Source: Nemertoderma westbladi
Taxonomy: Eukaryota; Xenacoelomorpha; Nemertodermatida; Nemertodermatidae
Length of the DNA stretch: 64,000 nt
Direction: 5' to 3'
Assembly: GCA_032718475.1 (NCBI GenBank)
Contig: JAUCBJ010007727.1
Location: forward strand, 1 to 64,000
In this document: positions 43,003-55,802 of the stretch, piece after piece
How positions within the stretch are numbered: the stretch's first letter is position 1
How the letters are laid out: every line of letters begins with the position of its first letter
The notes under the pieces: generated by a model
The model's database searches: none
The model's input: the letters and a program-made list of their open reading frames with translations, nothing else
What the model was told of the DNA's origin: nothing
Made by a program: the position numbers and the translations under genes

Positions 43003-44970
43003 GCGTTGGTTGTAGTTGAGCAGTCTGACAGTATCAGTGTATTATTTATATTGTAGGCCTACCATTTGCTGATTTGTACATGTACTGTAAGGTTCAGGAC
43101 AGCCTCAACTACTTAAGCACTTGGCTATCTGGCTATCGCCGTTCCTTCTCCAATTCTCTATACCCAGATACCTGGATACCCACACGCGTTATTTTAATTC
43201 AAATAGGCCTAGGCCTACACCCTACAGTGCAGGAGTGGAAATCATGCAAAGCAGGTGTTTTCGCTATATCTGTATATAGCAGTAACATAGCCTATAAATA
43301 CACTAAAGAATAAGAATACACGTCTGACTGACTGAGACTGACAACCCTCCTACTCCTGCACTCAGACAGGTACAGTGAGGTGAGAGTGACAGTTACGTTT
43401 CGGGTGGGCTACCTACTGACCTACAAATGCAATTGGCAGATAGGCAGATAGGTACAGCAGAAATACAGCAATAGGCACCATAGGCCTACAAATTACTATA
43501 TAGGCCTATTTATTAATTTACGAGTTCTGGAGTTTGTACAGTGAATTTGTTGAGGATAGATGGAGGATTGTAGGCCTATATTAGGTCTATAAGCCTATGG
43601 GTATATATTTGATTAATTATTTTGGTTAGGGTTACAGCTTACAGGCAGACTGGCAGAGGCAGACAGGGTTACCTTAGGGTTTAGGAAGCCACTACTGCAT
43701 ACAGGCATACTGCTGTAAATTGTATTGAATTTGCAGGTACCACACTACCCAGCCAGCCAGCTACCATTGACAGATGATGACTGCTGGACTGGCAGACTGG
43801 TTTATCTTTTTATGAGCATGCACACGTGGAGGTGGACTGGACACTGGACAGATGTAGTGCTAGTGCAAGTGCAGTGGTGTAGTATGCTACCTACAGACCT
43901 ACCACCTACACTACGCGTCTGCCAGTACCGTCGCAGTGAAAAATTACTAAAATACCTTGCTGCCTTGCAAGTCAGCAAGTTGCCTTGCAAAATACAAGTG
44001 GCCTACCACCTGGCAGCCTGGCTGCCTGGCACCTCCGGTCCACAAACTGACAAAGAAATAAAATCTACAGGCCTATCTGCCGATCCGCCTAGGCCTATAT
44101 ATATATACACATACCTGCATACAACTGTACAACATACAGCGATACAGGTTCCGACTGTCTGATGCCAGGATGCCGGCAATAATACTGCAAGCAAGGCATG
44201 GCAGCATGGCTACAGGCTACATCCAGACATCTGTACATTGTCAGACTGTCAGATTGTCATTGTCAGACTGTCATTCTGACAGTTCAGCAGTTTCTGACAT
44301 GGTCTGATGGTAACAGTGACATAACAGTACAGCCGTAGTAGGCAGCGGCAGCCAGCAGCGCAGCCGCAACACACAGCAGACATCAGGACATGTAGGTCAG
44401 TTCAGTTCACTGTAGGATGGGATGGGCTTAGCGCTTAGACAGGCACTTGGTGCTTGCAGGTGGCAGGCTTGGCTGGCCCTGTCAAGCTGTCACTGGCAAT
44501 ACACTGACAGACTGATACACGACAATACTGCAATAGGCCATTGGCCTACTCAGATACCAGGATACTGCCATAGGCAGATCGGCCTACATCTGTATGTACA
44601 TGCTGTCATTCTGATACAGTGATATGGAGAACATAGCACATGGGGCTGTGCCTGTCTGCCTGTGGGGTGTGATTTCCGGCAGTCCGGGTATTCGGGTATT
44701 ACTGTATGTAAGTTTGTTTTGTACGGGCAACAGGTTACAGGGTTTCCTGGTTGGTTACAGCTACCGGTAGACCTACTCACGCTACTACCTGACTACAGGC
44801 AGACAGGACTAGTCTACGGATCAGCTGTTTCAGGCCAGGACTGCATCGGTACCGGTACCGGTAGCATATTACTGTATTCCCAATTGGAGTGTCGTTTCAG
44901 CTTATTTTAACATATTAACTTAATTTCGCGAATATTTAATTTCGATATTCACCATTTAAACGCACCTTTT
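43003..44970. other. Intergenic, TAGGCCTA- and CAGACTG-rich low-complexity DNA
   Basis: Upstream flank of the DUF547 gene. Short words such as TAGGCCTA, GGCAGACAGG and TACAGG recur irregularly. Many small open frames exist on both strands but none is protein-like. The promoter should lie near its left end, but no diagnostic motif is seen. Confidence 0.5.
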
Positions 44971-45060
44971 AAAGGAAAGTAGCAGGTTATAATAGCAGGC
45001 TTTTCTAACCAAAACAATAAACTAAATTTGGGAACACAGTTTACAGTAAAATTGTTACTT
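44970..45060 (-). repeat. MITE-1 fragment
   Basis: Reverse-orientation match: GGAAAGTAGCAGGTTA, then AACCAAAACAATAAACTAAA. Confidence 0.55.
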
Positions 45061-47500
45061 CTAGGCACAAATTTTTCAATATTAATTTAACATTAACCCT
45101 ATAAGAAGGCTGAAACGACACCCCAATTGGTTTTTTGCGTACCGGTATGCGACGTATTAATACCTGAATTATGTATTGGATACAATGGCAGTTGGCATAT
45201 TCCCCTACTTAACAAAAGCTTTGAGTAGGTAGGGAGTAGGGCGGCGGGAGTGCGTATCGACAGTAGTTTTATTAGTTGTCCGTTGATGCTGGTTTGATGG
45301 CGTGTCACTTACAATTTTCTATCATGTTACAGTAACACAGTTTCTAGGGCAGTTTGTAGGCGTGACAACTTTACTTGTTCAGGGAAAGCACTGAGGGAAA
45401 ACAGGGATTAGAGTAGCTCACACTTCCTTATTTTATTGCGGCGATCGCATCGTCTGGTATAAATATCCCAAAATGAATAGCGACATGGAAAATTATTAAC
45501 CAATCATTGACGAGTGCGAGGTTACGGTATCGAATCCACACAAATGATACTATGTTAGTGGCAACATCATTCATACCTTGCTAGCATATACCCAGGATCA
45601 TTATTACACGGAAATTCATCGTATCATGTTAGAGATTACAATTGAATTTTACCATTATTTTGGAAATGAAACAACCGTAATAGAAACAGTTGAAACATCG
45701 ACTCGTGAAATATATTAGTGCGACTGTTTGAGGCCCCTTTTCCTTTTTTGTGGGGCGGTCAAAACTGCGATATCAGAGCGAACCTTTATCTGTTTATAGA
45801 CGAGCCGTTATACTACATAGCTGTTTTATATATTTATTCTGTGTGTGACGGAAGCCAATAAAACTACGTAGAAACAGCGCTAGTAATCATAACGTTTGCA
45901 GCAGCCAGCAGATAATGTAGGGGGTGGGGGTCAAGAAAAATCGAGGCGAGATTTGTTTCCAGTCCAGTCCAGTTGTTTTTGAACGAACTCGAATAAATAA
46001 CACATCGTTTGAATGTTTACCCAAGTAATTGAAGAATCATTAATTTATTAAAGTAACATTGCAGCATTGATCAATAAAGAATGGCTAAAGTGCATTACTG
46101 TGTTGTAGCTTAAATGACAAATAAACAAACAAGCTTGCCAGTGGAGAGCTGGCAAATCATAAAAAACAATTCTTCAAATTACATTCGATAATTTAGAACA
46201 GACTCATTCGACCTGCAATGATCTGAAAAGTTTGTGTAAAGTGAAAACGCCTTCAAAAAAGGTGCTTGTGGTACCTTAGATGTCAATTAATTTTTCCAAA
46301 ATTTGTCATGATCCACTTGTTTAGCGATAAAGGAACAATGTGTAACTTATATACAAATCTGAGAGAAAAAATGTTTGCCTATATTTTTGGCCGTCTACCT
46401 CTAATAGGCCTACCGCATACAATGACAGGAAGACACATTGACGTATGACATCTCTCCTTTGTAACTCCTACTGTATTTATTCGACCGACAACTATGATTA
46501 ACTTTTTACCGAATACTTGATAATAATAAATTCTAACATTCTTTAATCAACATTCACGTTATTGCTATTATGTTATCACAATGTTTTTGGTCATTAAGAT
46601 TAAATCACGCATAACTTACAGAATCAGAGCGATTTAAGGAAAAAACGCTCACACGGGGCAGCATAATACGAAACATTGGGCAAAGTACCGGCTGTACAAT
46701 ATACACAAAGTACAGTAGTATACTGTATTGTATGATAAAAAACCATTGTTTGTAGGAAATGTACAGTAACTTCTCCTACAAAACGAAATGAAGCGAAATT
46801 TTGCAGAAAGCATGTCCATTACAGTAGATGTTCCCCATGGGGTGTCGATAGAATTTTGATTGAGTGAATTCTACAATTATTATCGGTTATTCTAGTATTA
46901 ATTTCACTGTTGCTAGGCAACCAACATGTCCCTCGCAACCAAAACCTTGCATACACAACTACAGTACTGAAGGTCCGACAATGAATCCATCATCAATGTT
47001 TCATCCAATTCCATCACCATTAAGTGTAAGAAGTTGTGTGTACAAACAGACACACAAGCACCCCCCAAAGATGAGTGAGAAATAAGGACATCCAAATATT
47101 ATTAGAGCTTGGTACTCTAATGTCTACCAATATGATAATAAATACATAGGGGGCCTACTGTGTTCTGGTAAGATTGTAGATGTTAGTTGGTGGGTTACAG
47201 GTCTGCTACACCAAACAACCCCAGACCTGTCTTTTTCTGAAACTGAAATCAGTAGCTACATTACGCCAAATAATAAACTCAAATTCAATTGTGAGGCGAG
47301 ACACTAAGTTGGCGTTAGCTTAGCGAACTGACACTGTTAGGGTTGAGTCGATAATCGCAAATACTGTAGTTGTCGTCGTCGTTGTCTGCGTTACCATTTT
47401 GACATGCTAATAACTTTGTCGCATTTAAAGCTGTCGAGTTGAAAATTTGTAGGCAATAATAAGACAAAGTTGTGATTTTTTAGAGAATTCAAGTCTCTAT
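45061..47500. other. Intergenic, nothing recognised
   Basis: Mixed AT-rich sequence with short ORFs only. No repeat ends, RNA genes or exon-like segments stood out. Confidence 0.5.
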
Positions 47501-47571
47501 CAGTTCAACAGTCTTCCGCTAGAGGGCTAAAAGACTGAACATTAAATGTCCTCCCATTTCTTCGCCTTTAA

Positions 47572-48350
47572 CCCCTTAGAGCCTATGACGTCCACTGCAC
47601 GTCACCATGGACAGCACTAAGACGTGCAGTGGACGTCATGCTGGAATACATGTTTTATTGGAAGGCTCTTGGTCTAGGTATACTGGTAGACAGTATTAAT
47701 GACATTTAGTGCTCTTCATGGCAAAAAAATCCATTCTGAACTGTAGATAGGCTGTATTGTAGACTGTATTATTAGTGTTAGGTATATGGCGTAATGCCAA
47801 CCACAGTACAGTAGTACAGACTGACAGAAAGACCGACAGACAGACAGACTAGATTTATGTAAACGTGTAAACTGACATTAGAATTGAAATCAGCAACCCT
47901 TAAAACCCCCATGGCGAGAATGTTAGTTAGTTTGTATACTTTCTTAAGTTTTGACAGACTGACTGACAGAAAGACCGATAGCCAGACTGACTAGATTTTT
48001 TTAAACGTGAAAACTGACATCTGAAATTAAATCAGCACCCATTAAAACCCCCATAGCGAGAATGTTAGTCAGTTTGTATTATTTTTTAAGTTTTGACAGA
48101 CTGACTGACTGACTGACAGAAAGACCGACAGACCGACGAACAGACAGACTAGTTTTATGTAAACCTGAAAACTGACATCAGAAATGAAATCAGCACCCCT
48201 TACAACCTCCATAGCGAGAATGTTAGTTAGTTTGTATTCTGTTATAAGTTTTGACAGACAAACAGACAGAAAGACTGATAAACTTCAGATTTGTGATTTT
48301 AGTTTAGGAATATGGGGCACAAATAAAATCCTGCTTTAGGTGCTAAAGGG
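47572..48350. mobile_element. piggyBac-like MITE with TTAA duplication
   Basis: TTAA at 47568-47571 and 48351-48354 flanks an element starting CCCCTTAGAGCC and ending GGTGCTAAAGGG (imperfect inverted ends). Near the left end is a perfect 19-bp inverted repeat ATGACGTCCACTGCACGTC (47585-47603/47621-47639). The interior has three copies of a 150-bp tandem repeat (47820-48290). The flanking sequence is R3, and the R3 unit at 54449-54490 shows the empty TTAA site. Confidence 0.8.
47820..48290 (+). repeat. Three-unit tandem repeat (about 150 bp)
   Basis: Units contain GACTGACAGAAAGACCGA, CTAGATTTATGTAAACGT, AAACTGACAT, AATCAGCACCC, AAACCCCCATAGCGAGAATG and AAGTTTTGACAGAC. A related unit lies at 52325-52450 inside another element. 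Confidence 0.8.
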
Positions 48351-48983
48351 TTAATCCGTTCAAGCTGAAACTTGGCATATTTATCATTAGTATATTACTA
48401 TTAGTAAATTAGTATATACTGTAGTATAGTATATTAGCATATTTATCACCATTAGCTGTGTCCTACAAAGGAGGTTAGTCCTTTTGCAGTTCTCCAGTCT
48501 GCCGGTAGATGACGAAATATCTGAAAGTGAAATCCATGACGGGACCCTTGGTAGGAATAATTGGGGTATCCCAGTAAAGTGGTTGCCGGGATATGACCGG
48601 GATCATTTTTGATAAAATGGTAACATAGTTTAGGGGATTGCAAATAACTATACAATACAAACCGGGATAATTTATTATGGAAGATTTATGAACCTTTGTT
48701 ATTAGAATAAACTGTAATACTGTAAGATTTGACAAATTCAATGCTTTTGATTTGCTAACGCAGTCGTTATTAACCTAGATCAATCTTCTTCAACCTTATG
48801 ATGATTTGGTGGAGAACTGATAGAAAACTGACCATGTTAGAATTCCAAATACATGTATGTAACACAATCGAAATCTCGTCGTAATACAGTAATACTGTAT
48901 GTAGCTGGGATATGAGCGTTCAAATGTTTCATGGTTTTGCACCAGCGCCGCGAGGCTATTTTATTCTATAACCATATTCTGGA

Positions 48984-49310
48984 ACATTTTGTTTATGTAG
49001 GAATAGCTACGTAATAATATGATTAACCACCGACGGGGTGTGGTGCAAGGAGGCCGAAATCCTTATTCGCCACCTCGCCGAGACCTTAGTCTCGCGACGG
49101 CAAAGTATGACGGAACGCGGCCTCGCCTGTGTCTTGGGTGGAGTTCGAAGGCGCCCCCAGTTTTCCTTACTCCGTTCCAACTCCCTCTGTCTGCGCGGTG
49201 GTCGTCGGCCGTGGCGGGGTCTTGGACTTGGGGACGGCGCAGGTTTGCGGGGATCTGACCTACCGGATCGGTATTGATCCCCCCCACCCCCCCCCCCCCC
49301 CCCCCCCCGC
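48984..49310. other. GC-rich island with overlapping short ORFs, ending in poly-C
   Basis: About 250 bp of high GC between AT-rich flanks, open in several frames on both strands. The plus-strand frame with LGGVRRRPQFSLLRSNS looks most protein-like and could be a retroelement ORF scrap, but no family is recognised. It directly precedes repeat R1 copy b. Confidence 0.35.
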
Positions 49311-49340
49311 TTGGTGTTGGGCCCTTTAGAGTGGTGCAAT

Positions 49341-50220
49341 TTGTGGGGCGAGCCACGAAGTGAGTGAGCCTTAGCGTAGTGGTACCATTAATCAACCTGT
49401 CGTTCTGTCGTTCTGTCGTGTTCAATTTTAAACATTAATAACTCGGCCAATCTTTGATGAAATTTATCCAAACTTGGTACACATGTTGTTTGGCAAAAGT
49501 TTAGAAATTTTCCAAGTAGAATTTCCGTGTGGCCTTCGAGAAGCTAAGATAATAGCAGTTAATTAGTTAATTAAGTTGATTACGGTAATAACACCATTTT
49601 CAACCTGCCTTTTAAAGGAAATTAATTGTTTTACAGTATAAGATTTAAATAATTATAATTAAAAATTATACAGATGTAATCCACATACGCCATTCTATTA
49701 TAGTTTTTAATTAGTTCAAGTGATTTGCTTTAATAATTGTGTCTTTAATTGATCTAAAGTAATTAAAACGGCAAAAAAAATTGATTCTCATTAAATACTG
49801 CTCATTTATTGGTTAACATCCAAGTTGGCTCGGTGCTGGTACATAAGATAGGAAGGATGTTTGGTGTGTGTAGAACAGCCAGTGCTCTTCAATGGGAATG
49901 CGAATGTAAGTAACCACATGTGTACAGGCCGGTAGACAGATTGGCCATAGCTAGCTAACGAGATGGAAATCTGAATTCCCTACTATTCAGTCTATTATTG
50001 TGTTATTGTGTGTTAGACAGATCTCATTTAATAAATGTCAGTCAATAACATTTTACCACTGCAGAAGTTTATTTATATCCATACTTGTTTTTTCCTCATA
50101 AATATTGGGCTTATTATTTTTTGATGGGATTTCTTTGTAGTTGAATTGTCTAAGTTTTTACACTGAGGCATTAACAGAGGGTACTGGTATTAAATTAATT
50201 ATTTGAATATCATTACTGCA
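49341..50220 (+). repeat. Dispersed repeat R1, copy b (no foldback or hAT insert)
   Basis: Same order of blocks as copy a, including GTCAATAACATTT, TTATATCCAT, then TTGATGGGATTTCT, TGAATTGTCTAAG and ACTGAGGCAT. It lacks the foldback and hAT insertions, so it serves as a paralogous empty site. Confidence 0.8.
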
Positions 50221-50293
50221 TCGACTGCATTTAGTACTGCGTTCTGCATTGATTATATTCCTATAAACCATTCCTGGTTTCGCATATTGCACG

Positions 50294-50695
50294 TATCCAT
50301 AGTTATAAAGATTGCCAGTCTGCGTTTAGGAAATATATTTAAATACAAAACAGGACGAGCGCAACGACGCTTATAATAATTAAGACGAGTACGGCGTTGA
50401 TTATATTCCTATACACCACCTGGCTTTGCATATTGAACGTGCGATTGGAAATAAGTTCGTTCTACCCTTCCGTGGGTGGTAGATGTCGTGGTTATGTATT
50501 GGTGGTTGGGAAGGGTGGGGGGGGGGGGGGGGGGTGGAGAGATTAAAAGGGGTGAACACGTACTGTCCCCCTTTCTTGGATTGATTGGTGGTGTGGGTAA
50601 ATTTCTCAAAACCTGATTTTGTGATACAGTCGCTCAATTTTAATTTGTGTCTCATAACTGGGCCTCGTGCTGCGCGAAGGCCCCACGAACGTGTA
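50294..50695 (+). repeat. Dispersed repeat R2, copy b, with G-tract
   Basis: Partner of 3195-3580. A partial duplication of its ATTGATTATATTCCTATA block lies just upstream (50250-50280). Small ORFs across it look incidental. Confidence 0.85.
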
Positions 50696-51453
50696 CTTTG
50701 TGCTATAAGGTGTTTTATATCTACTTTATTTTGCTAATATACGGATTTCACTTTCTTCTTTTTTATTAAATAATATGATTAAAGATGTAATGCATTGTTG
50801 CTCAGCTACGTATGGGATAAACAAAATGTTATAGAATGTGATGTATTTATTAAATATAATAAAATAGTCTCGCGCAGATGCAAAACCATTCAACTTTCGA
50901 ACGCCTATGTCTCAGCTATTTTAACGACGAAATTCAGATTGTGTTTCATATTTGGAATCCCGCTTTCCATCAGTAAAACAAATCACAATAAGTATAATAT
51001 GGTTTAAGAATAACTGCGGTGTAACTGGAGCAATATTGACTCCTTTTCTACAGTCTACTCGCTTGTAGCTAAAAAATGAGAGCAAAAGTAACAATTCTGA
51101 CTCACCCACCCAGCACCTGGAAGTAGAGTTGCATGAAACTTACTCTGTTTCAACTTTTATGCAATGTCATTATGATTTGCAGACAAATTTGGGGGGGGGG
51201 GGTGGGTGGGGCTGGGGGTACCTGAATAATGACACTACAGTATATTCCAGGACATGGTGTAAATACAGTAGGTATATATTATATGCATTAATTAATGGAA
51301 ACATTTCGTGATTGAGTTGGGAGCGGGACATTTTCACACAACAATACTTGGTAACCGGGATATGTAGAAGAAATCCCTACCCTGCCTTGACCCATTCCGT
51401 TATTAATGATCCGTTCAAATTGAAACTTGTTAGATACAGTATGTTCTACTATA
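50696..51453. other. Intergenic, a 12-G run only
   Basis: AT-rich DNA with a G run at 51191-51202. Small ORFs are incidental. No gene recognised. Confidence 0.5.
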
Positions 51454-52161
51454 CAGTCGGGATCTCAAAGTGCATCTGTTCTTTGAGATTTTCTCAAAGT
51501 TTTTCTAAAAGTGTCTAAAAAAGTCATTACATTACTCCCAACGGCCGCTTTGAATTCTTGTAGACACTTTTAGTTGGGAATCTCAAAGTGATTTCCTGCT
51601 TTTAGGCACTTTGAATTCTTTGAGAAATGTCACTTTGAGGTAGTTTGCGGCACTTTTAATTCTTTGAGAAAATAAACTCAGAGGTATTCCTGATTGACAG
51701 CTCGTGGTAAGTTAACTGAGAGGCAGAGGCATTCTCGGGGAACAATATTATGCGGGCAACAAAGTGATACTTGTGTGCTGGCCAGTTGTTGCATAGAAGA
51801 TATATTCCCATTAATTTATCAAATTGAGGTTCCTGAGGTCATTACGGGATGGGTTTTCGGTCGCAAGTACAAATTGAATTTACGGCACCCTAAAGTCTTT
51901 CTAAAAAACATTCATTCAAATAATACATGAAACATAATTAGTGAAACAAGATTAATGCTTGACAAGATTGATTATTTTAATAACATAATACAATATCAGA
52001 TTAACAATTAATATAAGAGAAACTGCACTGTAGTATCTCTGTGTATATGCAGTTTCATTATAATGACCTAAAGAAGCCCTGTTGGGAGAAAGCTTGTAAT
52101 AACATTTGTTATTCATTTCATTAGTCACCTCAGGTCAAACCGTACTACCTTAACTGTTTAA

Positions 52162-53035
52162 GGGGGGGGTATACCCCCCCTCAGGTAAAATTTTCAAATT
52201 GTTGTTTCTTTATTTCATCTAGTGCAGAATTTAATGATGATTACAAATCTGAAAACCGCTTAGTGAGACCTCTTTCAGTTCTCCAGTTATCACTGTTTTT
52301 CCGTATGACGGTCTGTCCGTCAAATTGTAAGAAAGACAGAAGACCGACAGACAGACAGACAGACTAGATTCCACCAAAAATTAAAACTGACATCGGAAAT
52401 GAAATCAGTGACCCCGAAAACCCCCGTAATGAACATTTTAGCTCGTTGGTGTGCATCCTTCGTGCCGGAAATAATTAACCAACCAGAACGCAGACAGCCA
52501 ATTTTGGCGGGACGGTTTAAACTTTGAAGGGCATTTTCTCGGAATGACATTTTTCATTTTCAAATTACTACTCCTCCGTCATTTTTTAACCAATTTACTT
52601 CGTTTATGGCTCATTCGAATGAGCTTTGGAAGCTCTTTAAAAGTTATCTTATGGAATTTTGATAAATATTACAATTTTTTCTAATTAGCCAATTTTAATT
52701 AAAAATATGATAATTAATTAATTAATTTAATTAATTAAAATAAAAATGGCTAATTAAAAATTCTATAAGATAACTTTTGTAGAGTCGATCACGCTGAGTC
52801 CAAAAAAGTTGGTTTCAAGAAATTTGGACCAAAATTGAGGGACTAGTAGCAATTTTAGTGAAATCTTTAATTCCGCCGCCAGCCGCTAGGGGGAGGCTAT
52901 AAATTTTCAAATTTTACTATAAACGCTATTTGGCCTTCCATACAGTGGTTGACCATAACAAAATAGCAGTATTATCATTTAACACAAATTGACAGCCATT
53001 TTAAAAAAAGGTTCATGGGGGGGTATACCCCCCCC
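52162..53035. mobile_element. TTAA-flanked element with G8-TATA-C7 palindromic ends
   Basis: The left end is TTAA plus eight G, TATA, seven C (52158-52180). The right end is seven G, TATA, eight C, then TTAA (53017-53039), an exact mirror image. TTAA targets suggest a piggyBac-type element (inference). The interior holds an R3/tandem-repeat relative (52270-52450) and an AT-rich inverted repeat (52637-52788). No ORF of note. Confidence 0.7.
52637..52788. repeat. AT-rich inverted repeat
   Basis: AAAAGTTATCTTAT on the left pairs with ATAAGATAACTTTT on the right, and CTAATTAGCCA with TGGCTAATTA. The centre is TTAA-rich. It could extrude as a cruciform. Confidence 0.7.
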
Positions 53036-53760
53036 TTAATTAATATGATAACTATGTTGACGAGAGCGCGAGAATTCCTTCTTAAAAACTAAGAAAGGCT
53101 TTCGACTTTCAAGTACGATAGAACGGCCACCACCTTGTGTTGTTTTAGCTTAATAGAGATATTAAAATATCCCCTGCCGCTGGCGTTTATATTTGAGCAT
53201 TATTATTTTAAATGTTTGCCTCATATTCAATTGATGTGTACCGCCTTCTGGCAAAGCGGCACCCAGTTTAAACTATCAATCACAGCTAGTGAGTAGCGAC
53301 CCACGGACGGCGACCTTCAAACAAACAGGTGCAGAGTCGGAAAGAACTGTCACATGCTTTGCTTGGCTTGTGGTACCATTTGATTACATAATAGATTTTG
53401 GCAGACTGGGCGGTCGCTCTGACCATATGCATTGCGCACCAACAATGCCTAAAACATCTATGGGAACAGCCAATTAGTGCGCTTGAATCATTTTCTTTAT
53501 TCCTGCGTTATTCTTTACTTTGTATAACACAATTTACAGTAACCGGAAAAATCTGCAAGAAAAAGTATCTGCAAAGTATGGCTGGTTGACCATTGAAATG
53601 CATTGGTAAAGGTATTCGGCGTTCACGTGGGCTAAACAAATTTAAACAGTACAGTTTTAGCACTATACATTAATATAGATAGGGCAACAGACAAACTGTC
53701 TATGACACAAATACCAACACATTCCGATAGCCCGCAATTATGGCGTCTCTAAAGAGTCCA

Positions 53761-54119
53761 AATATAAATTAATAAAATCCTCTATGAAACAATAAAAATA
53801 CCTAAAAAAAATACTGCTGTATTAAATATTAGTTACTGCAGTAACATATAACAATTACTGCAGTAACAAATATTTATTACTGCAATAATCAATATTAATA
53901 AATAATTTAATAAAAATTTATACTGCAGTAATCAATGTTAATAAATAATTGAATAAAAATTTCTACTGCAGTAACAAATTATTTGTTACTGCAGAAAAAG
54001 ACAATTTTTTATTACTGCAGTAAGTTTAATTCTTACTTTCAGTAACAAATATTTATTACTGCAGTATTTTTTGGAGGCATCTTTATTGTTTCATAGAGGT
54101 TTTTATTACTTATATTTTA
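53761..54119. mobile_element. Foldback MITE with internal TTACTGCAGTAA repeats
   Basis: The ends share CCTCTATGAAACAATAAA in inverted orientation, extending outward through AATAAAA. The interior has many TTACTGCAGTAA palindromes separated by AT-rich spacers. No coding capacity. Confidence 0.75.
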
Positions 54120-54379
54120 ATTTTACCCTATAGTCAAAGTCAATATACCCATGACCTACTAGTTACTGTTATAGTAGGTCATGATATACCCCATACCATA
54201 GCCAGCTTCAGGCAGGACTGTATGAAATGACTGACAGTACTACTTTGAAATCTTTGAGGACACTTTGTCATTTTCTTGGACCACTTTTAGAAATTTGAGA
54301 CACTTTTAGTTCTTTGAGAAAATCTCAAAGAACAGATGCACTTTGAGACCCCGACTGTATAACACATCCTGAATCTTTG

Positions 54380-55020
54380 GGGGGACGGTAATCGGTTTGT
54401 AGTTCTCCAGTCTGCCGCTAAAGGGCGAAATGAATACAAGGGACAACTTCCCCATTTCCCTGATCTTAATCTATTCAAGCTGAATCTTGAAATATATGTC
54501 CCAGACCACATGCTGCGTCTTTTTGAAGAAGGTGATCCATCTGTAGCTACCGCTACCAGTCTGCTGCTAGAGGGCGAAATGTCTGAAAGTACAATAGAAA
54601 CCGTCCACACTATTTAACTGTGATTTGAATCAGTTTAAGATGAAACTTGGCAGATATGAACTAGAAAACTGGCTGCTTCTTTGTGAGATGGTACTCCATC
54701 TACACTTATTGAGTTTTCCGCTAGACGTCGAAATATCTGAAAGTGAAAACTTTTATCTCAATTCGTTATCCGTTTAAGCTATTACTTAACTAACCTAAAG
54801 ATAACTTTGCAGATATACATGATAGACCGCAGGCGCAGACCATCAACAGGCAGCGTCTTTGTTGGGGGAATAATCCCTCGGCAATTCTCCAGTCTACCAC
54901 TAGTGGGGTGAAATGAAAATATTTTAAGAATTATCTGAAATGAAAACTTACAGCCCTTTCGTAGTATTCTTTATAATCTTTCATCATCTTTCAGACTGAG
55001 TTTTTCTGAGGTCTTAAATC
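54380..55020 (+). repeat. R3 repeat, four to five degenerate tandem units
   Basis: Units of about 130-170 bp share TTCTCCAGTCTGCCGCTA, GGGCGAAATG(T/A)(C/A)TGAAAGT and TTCAAGCTGAA(T/A)CTTG. One unit (TTAA at 54466-54469) preserves the uninterrupted site that carries a piggyBac-like insert at 47568-48354. Confidence 0.65.
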
Positions 55021-55108
55021 GACTGCAGTTACCCAGACTGCCTCTAGGTGGTAGTGATTAGGGGAAATCTGCTTAGATTTTGCTTATAATGATTTTGAGT
55101 CGATACTA

Positions 55109-55800
55109 CAGTACAGGCCACCAGAAAAAGCAGATTTCATCCAATGTGATCACATGTGAACACATTTGTTCAAGTCATCTGATTGGCAGGTTATGGCGAG
55201 TTATCTTCTAGATCACACAGCAGGAGGCTAACTTGTTGGGACCAACAAAAGCTTTGTGTGCGGTGCGCCTGTACGTCTGACATCAGGTAGATTAGAGAGC
55301 CCCCAGGGCGTTACGTTGCGGACATGGGCCTTATTGGTAGAGAGAGAACTACATACAAGACCACATGGAGGTTCATGGAGTGTATCAGAGTGGATGGGTA
55401 TGTGGATGGAGGAGCCTAGACCAGTGAATAATTAATTTTGCAGGGAGATGTCGCGCCATTAGTCTGACACCGAGAGGGCACAGAGAAACACCAGAAGATG
55501 CCTTAACATCACTAACTATAGGCCTACTAGACACGAGTAACCGCACACTATAAAGGTAAACAAAATCCTTATCGCATTTCTAGCTGCAATGAGTGACAGT
55601 TCGCGGCAAACTACAGAGAGTTTCCAGATTACTAAGCGTTTCAAAAGTATTCAAATGTATCCTTTGGTGAAAAAATTTTGGTTGTTGCCAATTCAATTAT
55701 GTTCAATTGTCCCGTTCAACAACATTACATTACACTGGTACACATTTGATAAAATGTGTTCACATTTGTACAAATCTGCGTTTTCTGGTGGCCTGTACTG
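55109..55800. mobile_element. Tc1/mariner-like MITE, 692 bp
   Basis: Inverted ends CAGTACAGGCCACCAGAAAA with one later mismatch, continuing through GCAGATTT and a CACATTTG-rich region, flanked by TA (55107-55108, 55801-55802). No transposase. Confidence 0.8.
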
Positions 55801-55802
55801 TA

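Larger units (their letters stand above)
51454..54357. mobile_element. Tc1/mariner-like non-autonomous element with nested inserts, 2.9 kb
   Basis: Inverted ends share CAGTCGGG(A/G)TCTCAAAG, then TGCATCTGTTCTTTGAG and ATTTTCTCAAAG, over at least 46 bp with one mismatch, flanked by TA (51452-51453, 54358-54359). Subterminal CACTTT/CTTTGAG motifs repeat. No transposase was found. It contains the TTAA-flanked element 52162-53035 and the foldback element 53761-54119. Confidence 0.75.

Noticed and set aside
43725-44910. Overlapping ORFs of 60-145 codons upstream of the DUF547 gene
   Set aside because: The sequence is low-complexity, open in several frames on both strands, and lacks domains or exon structure.
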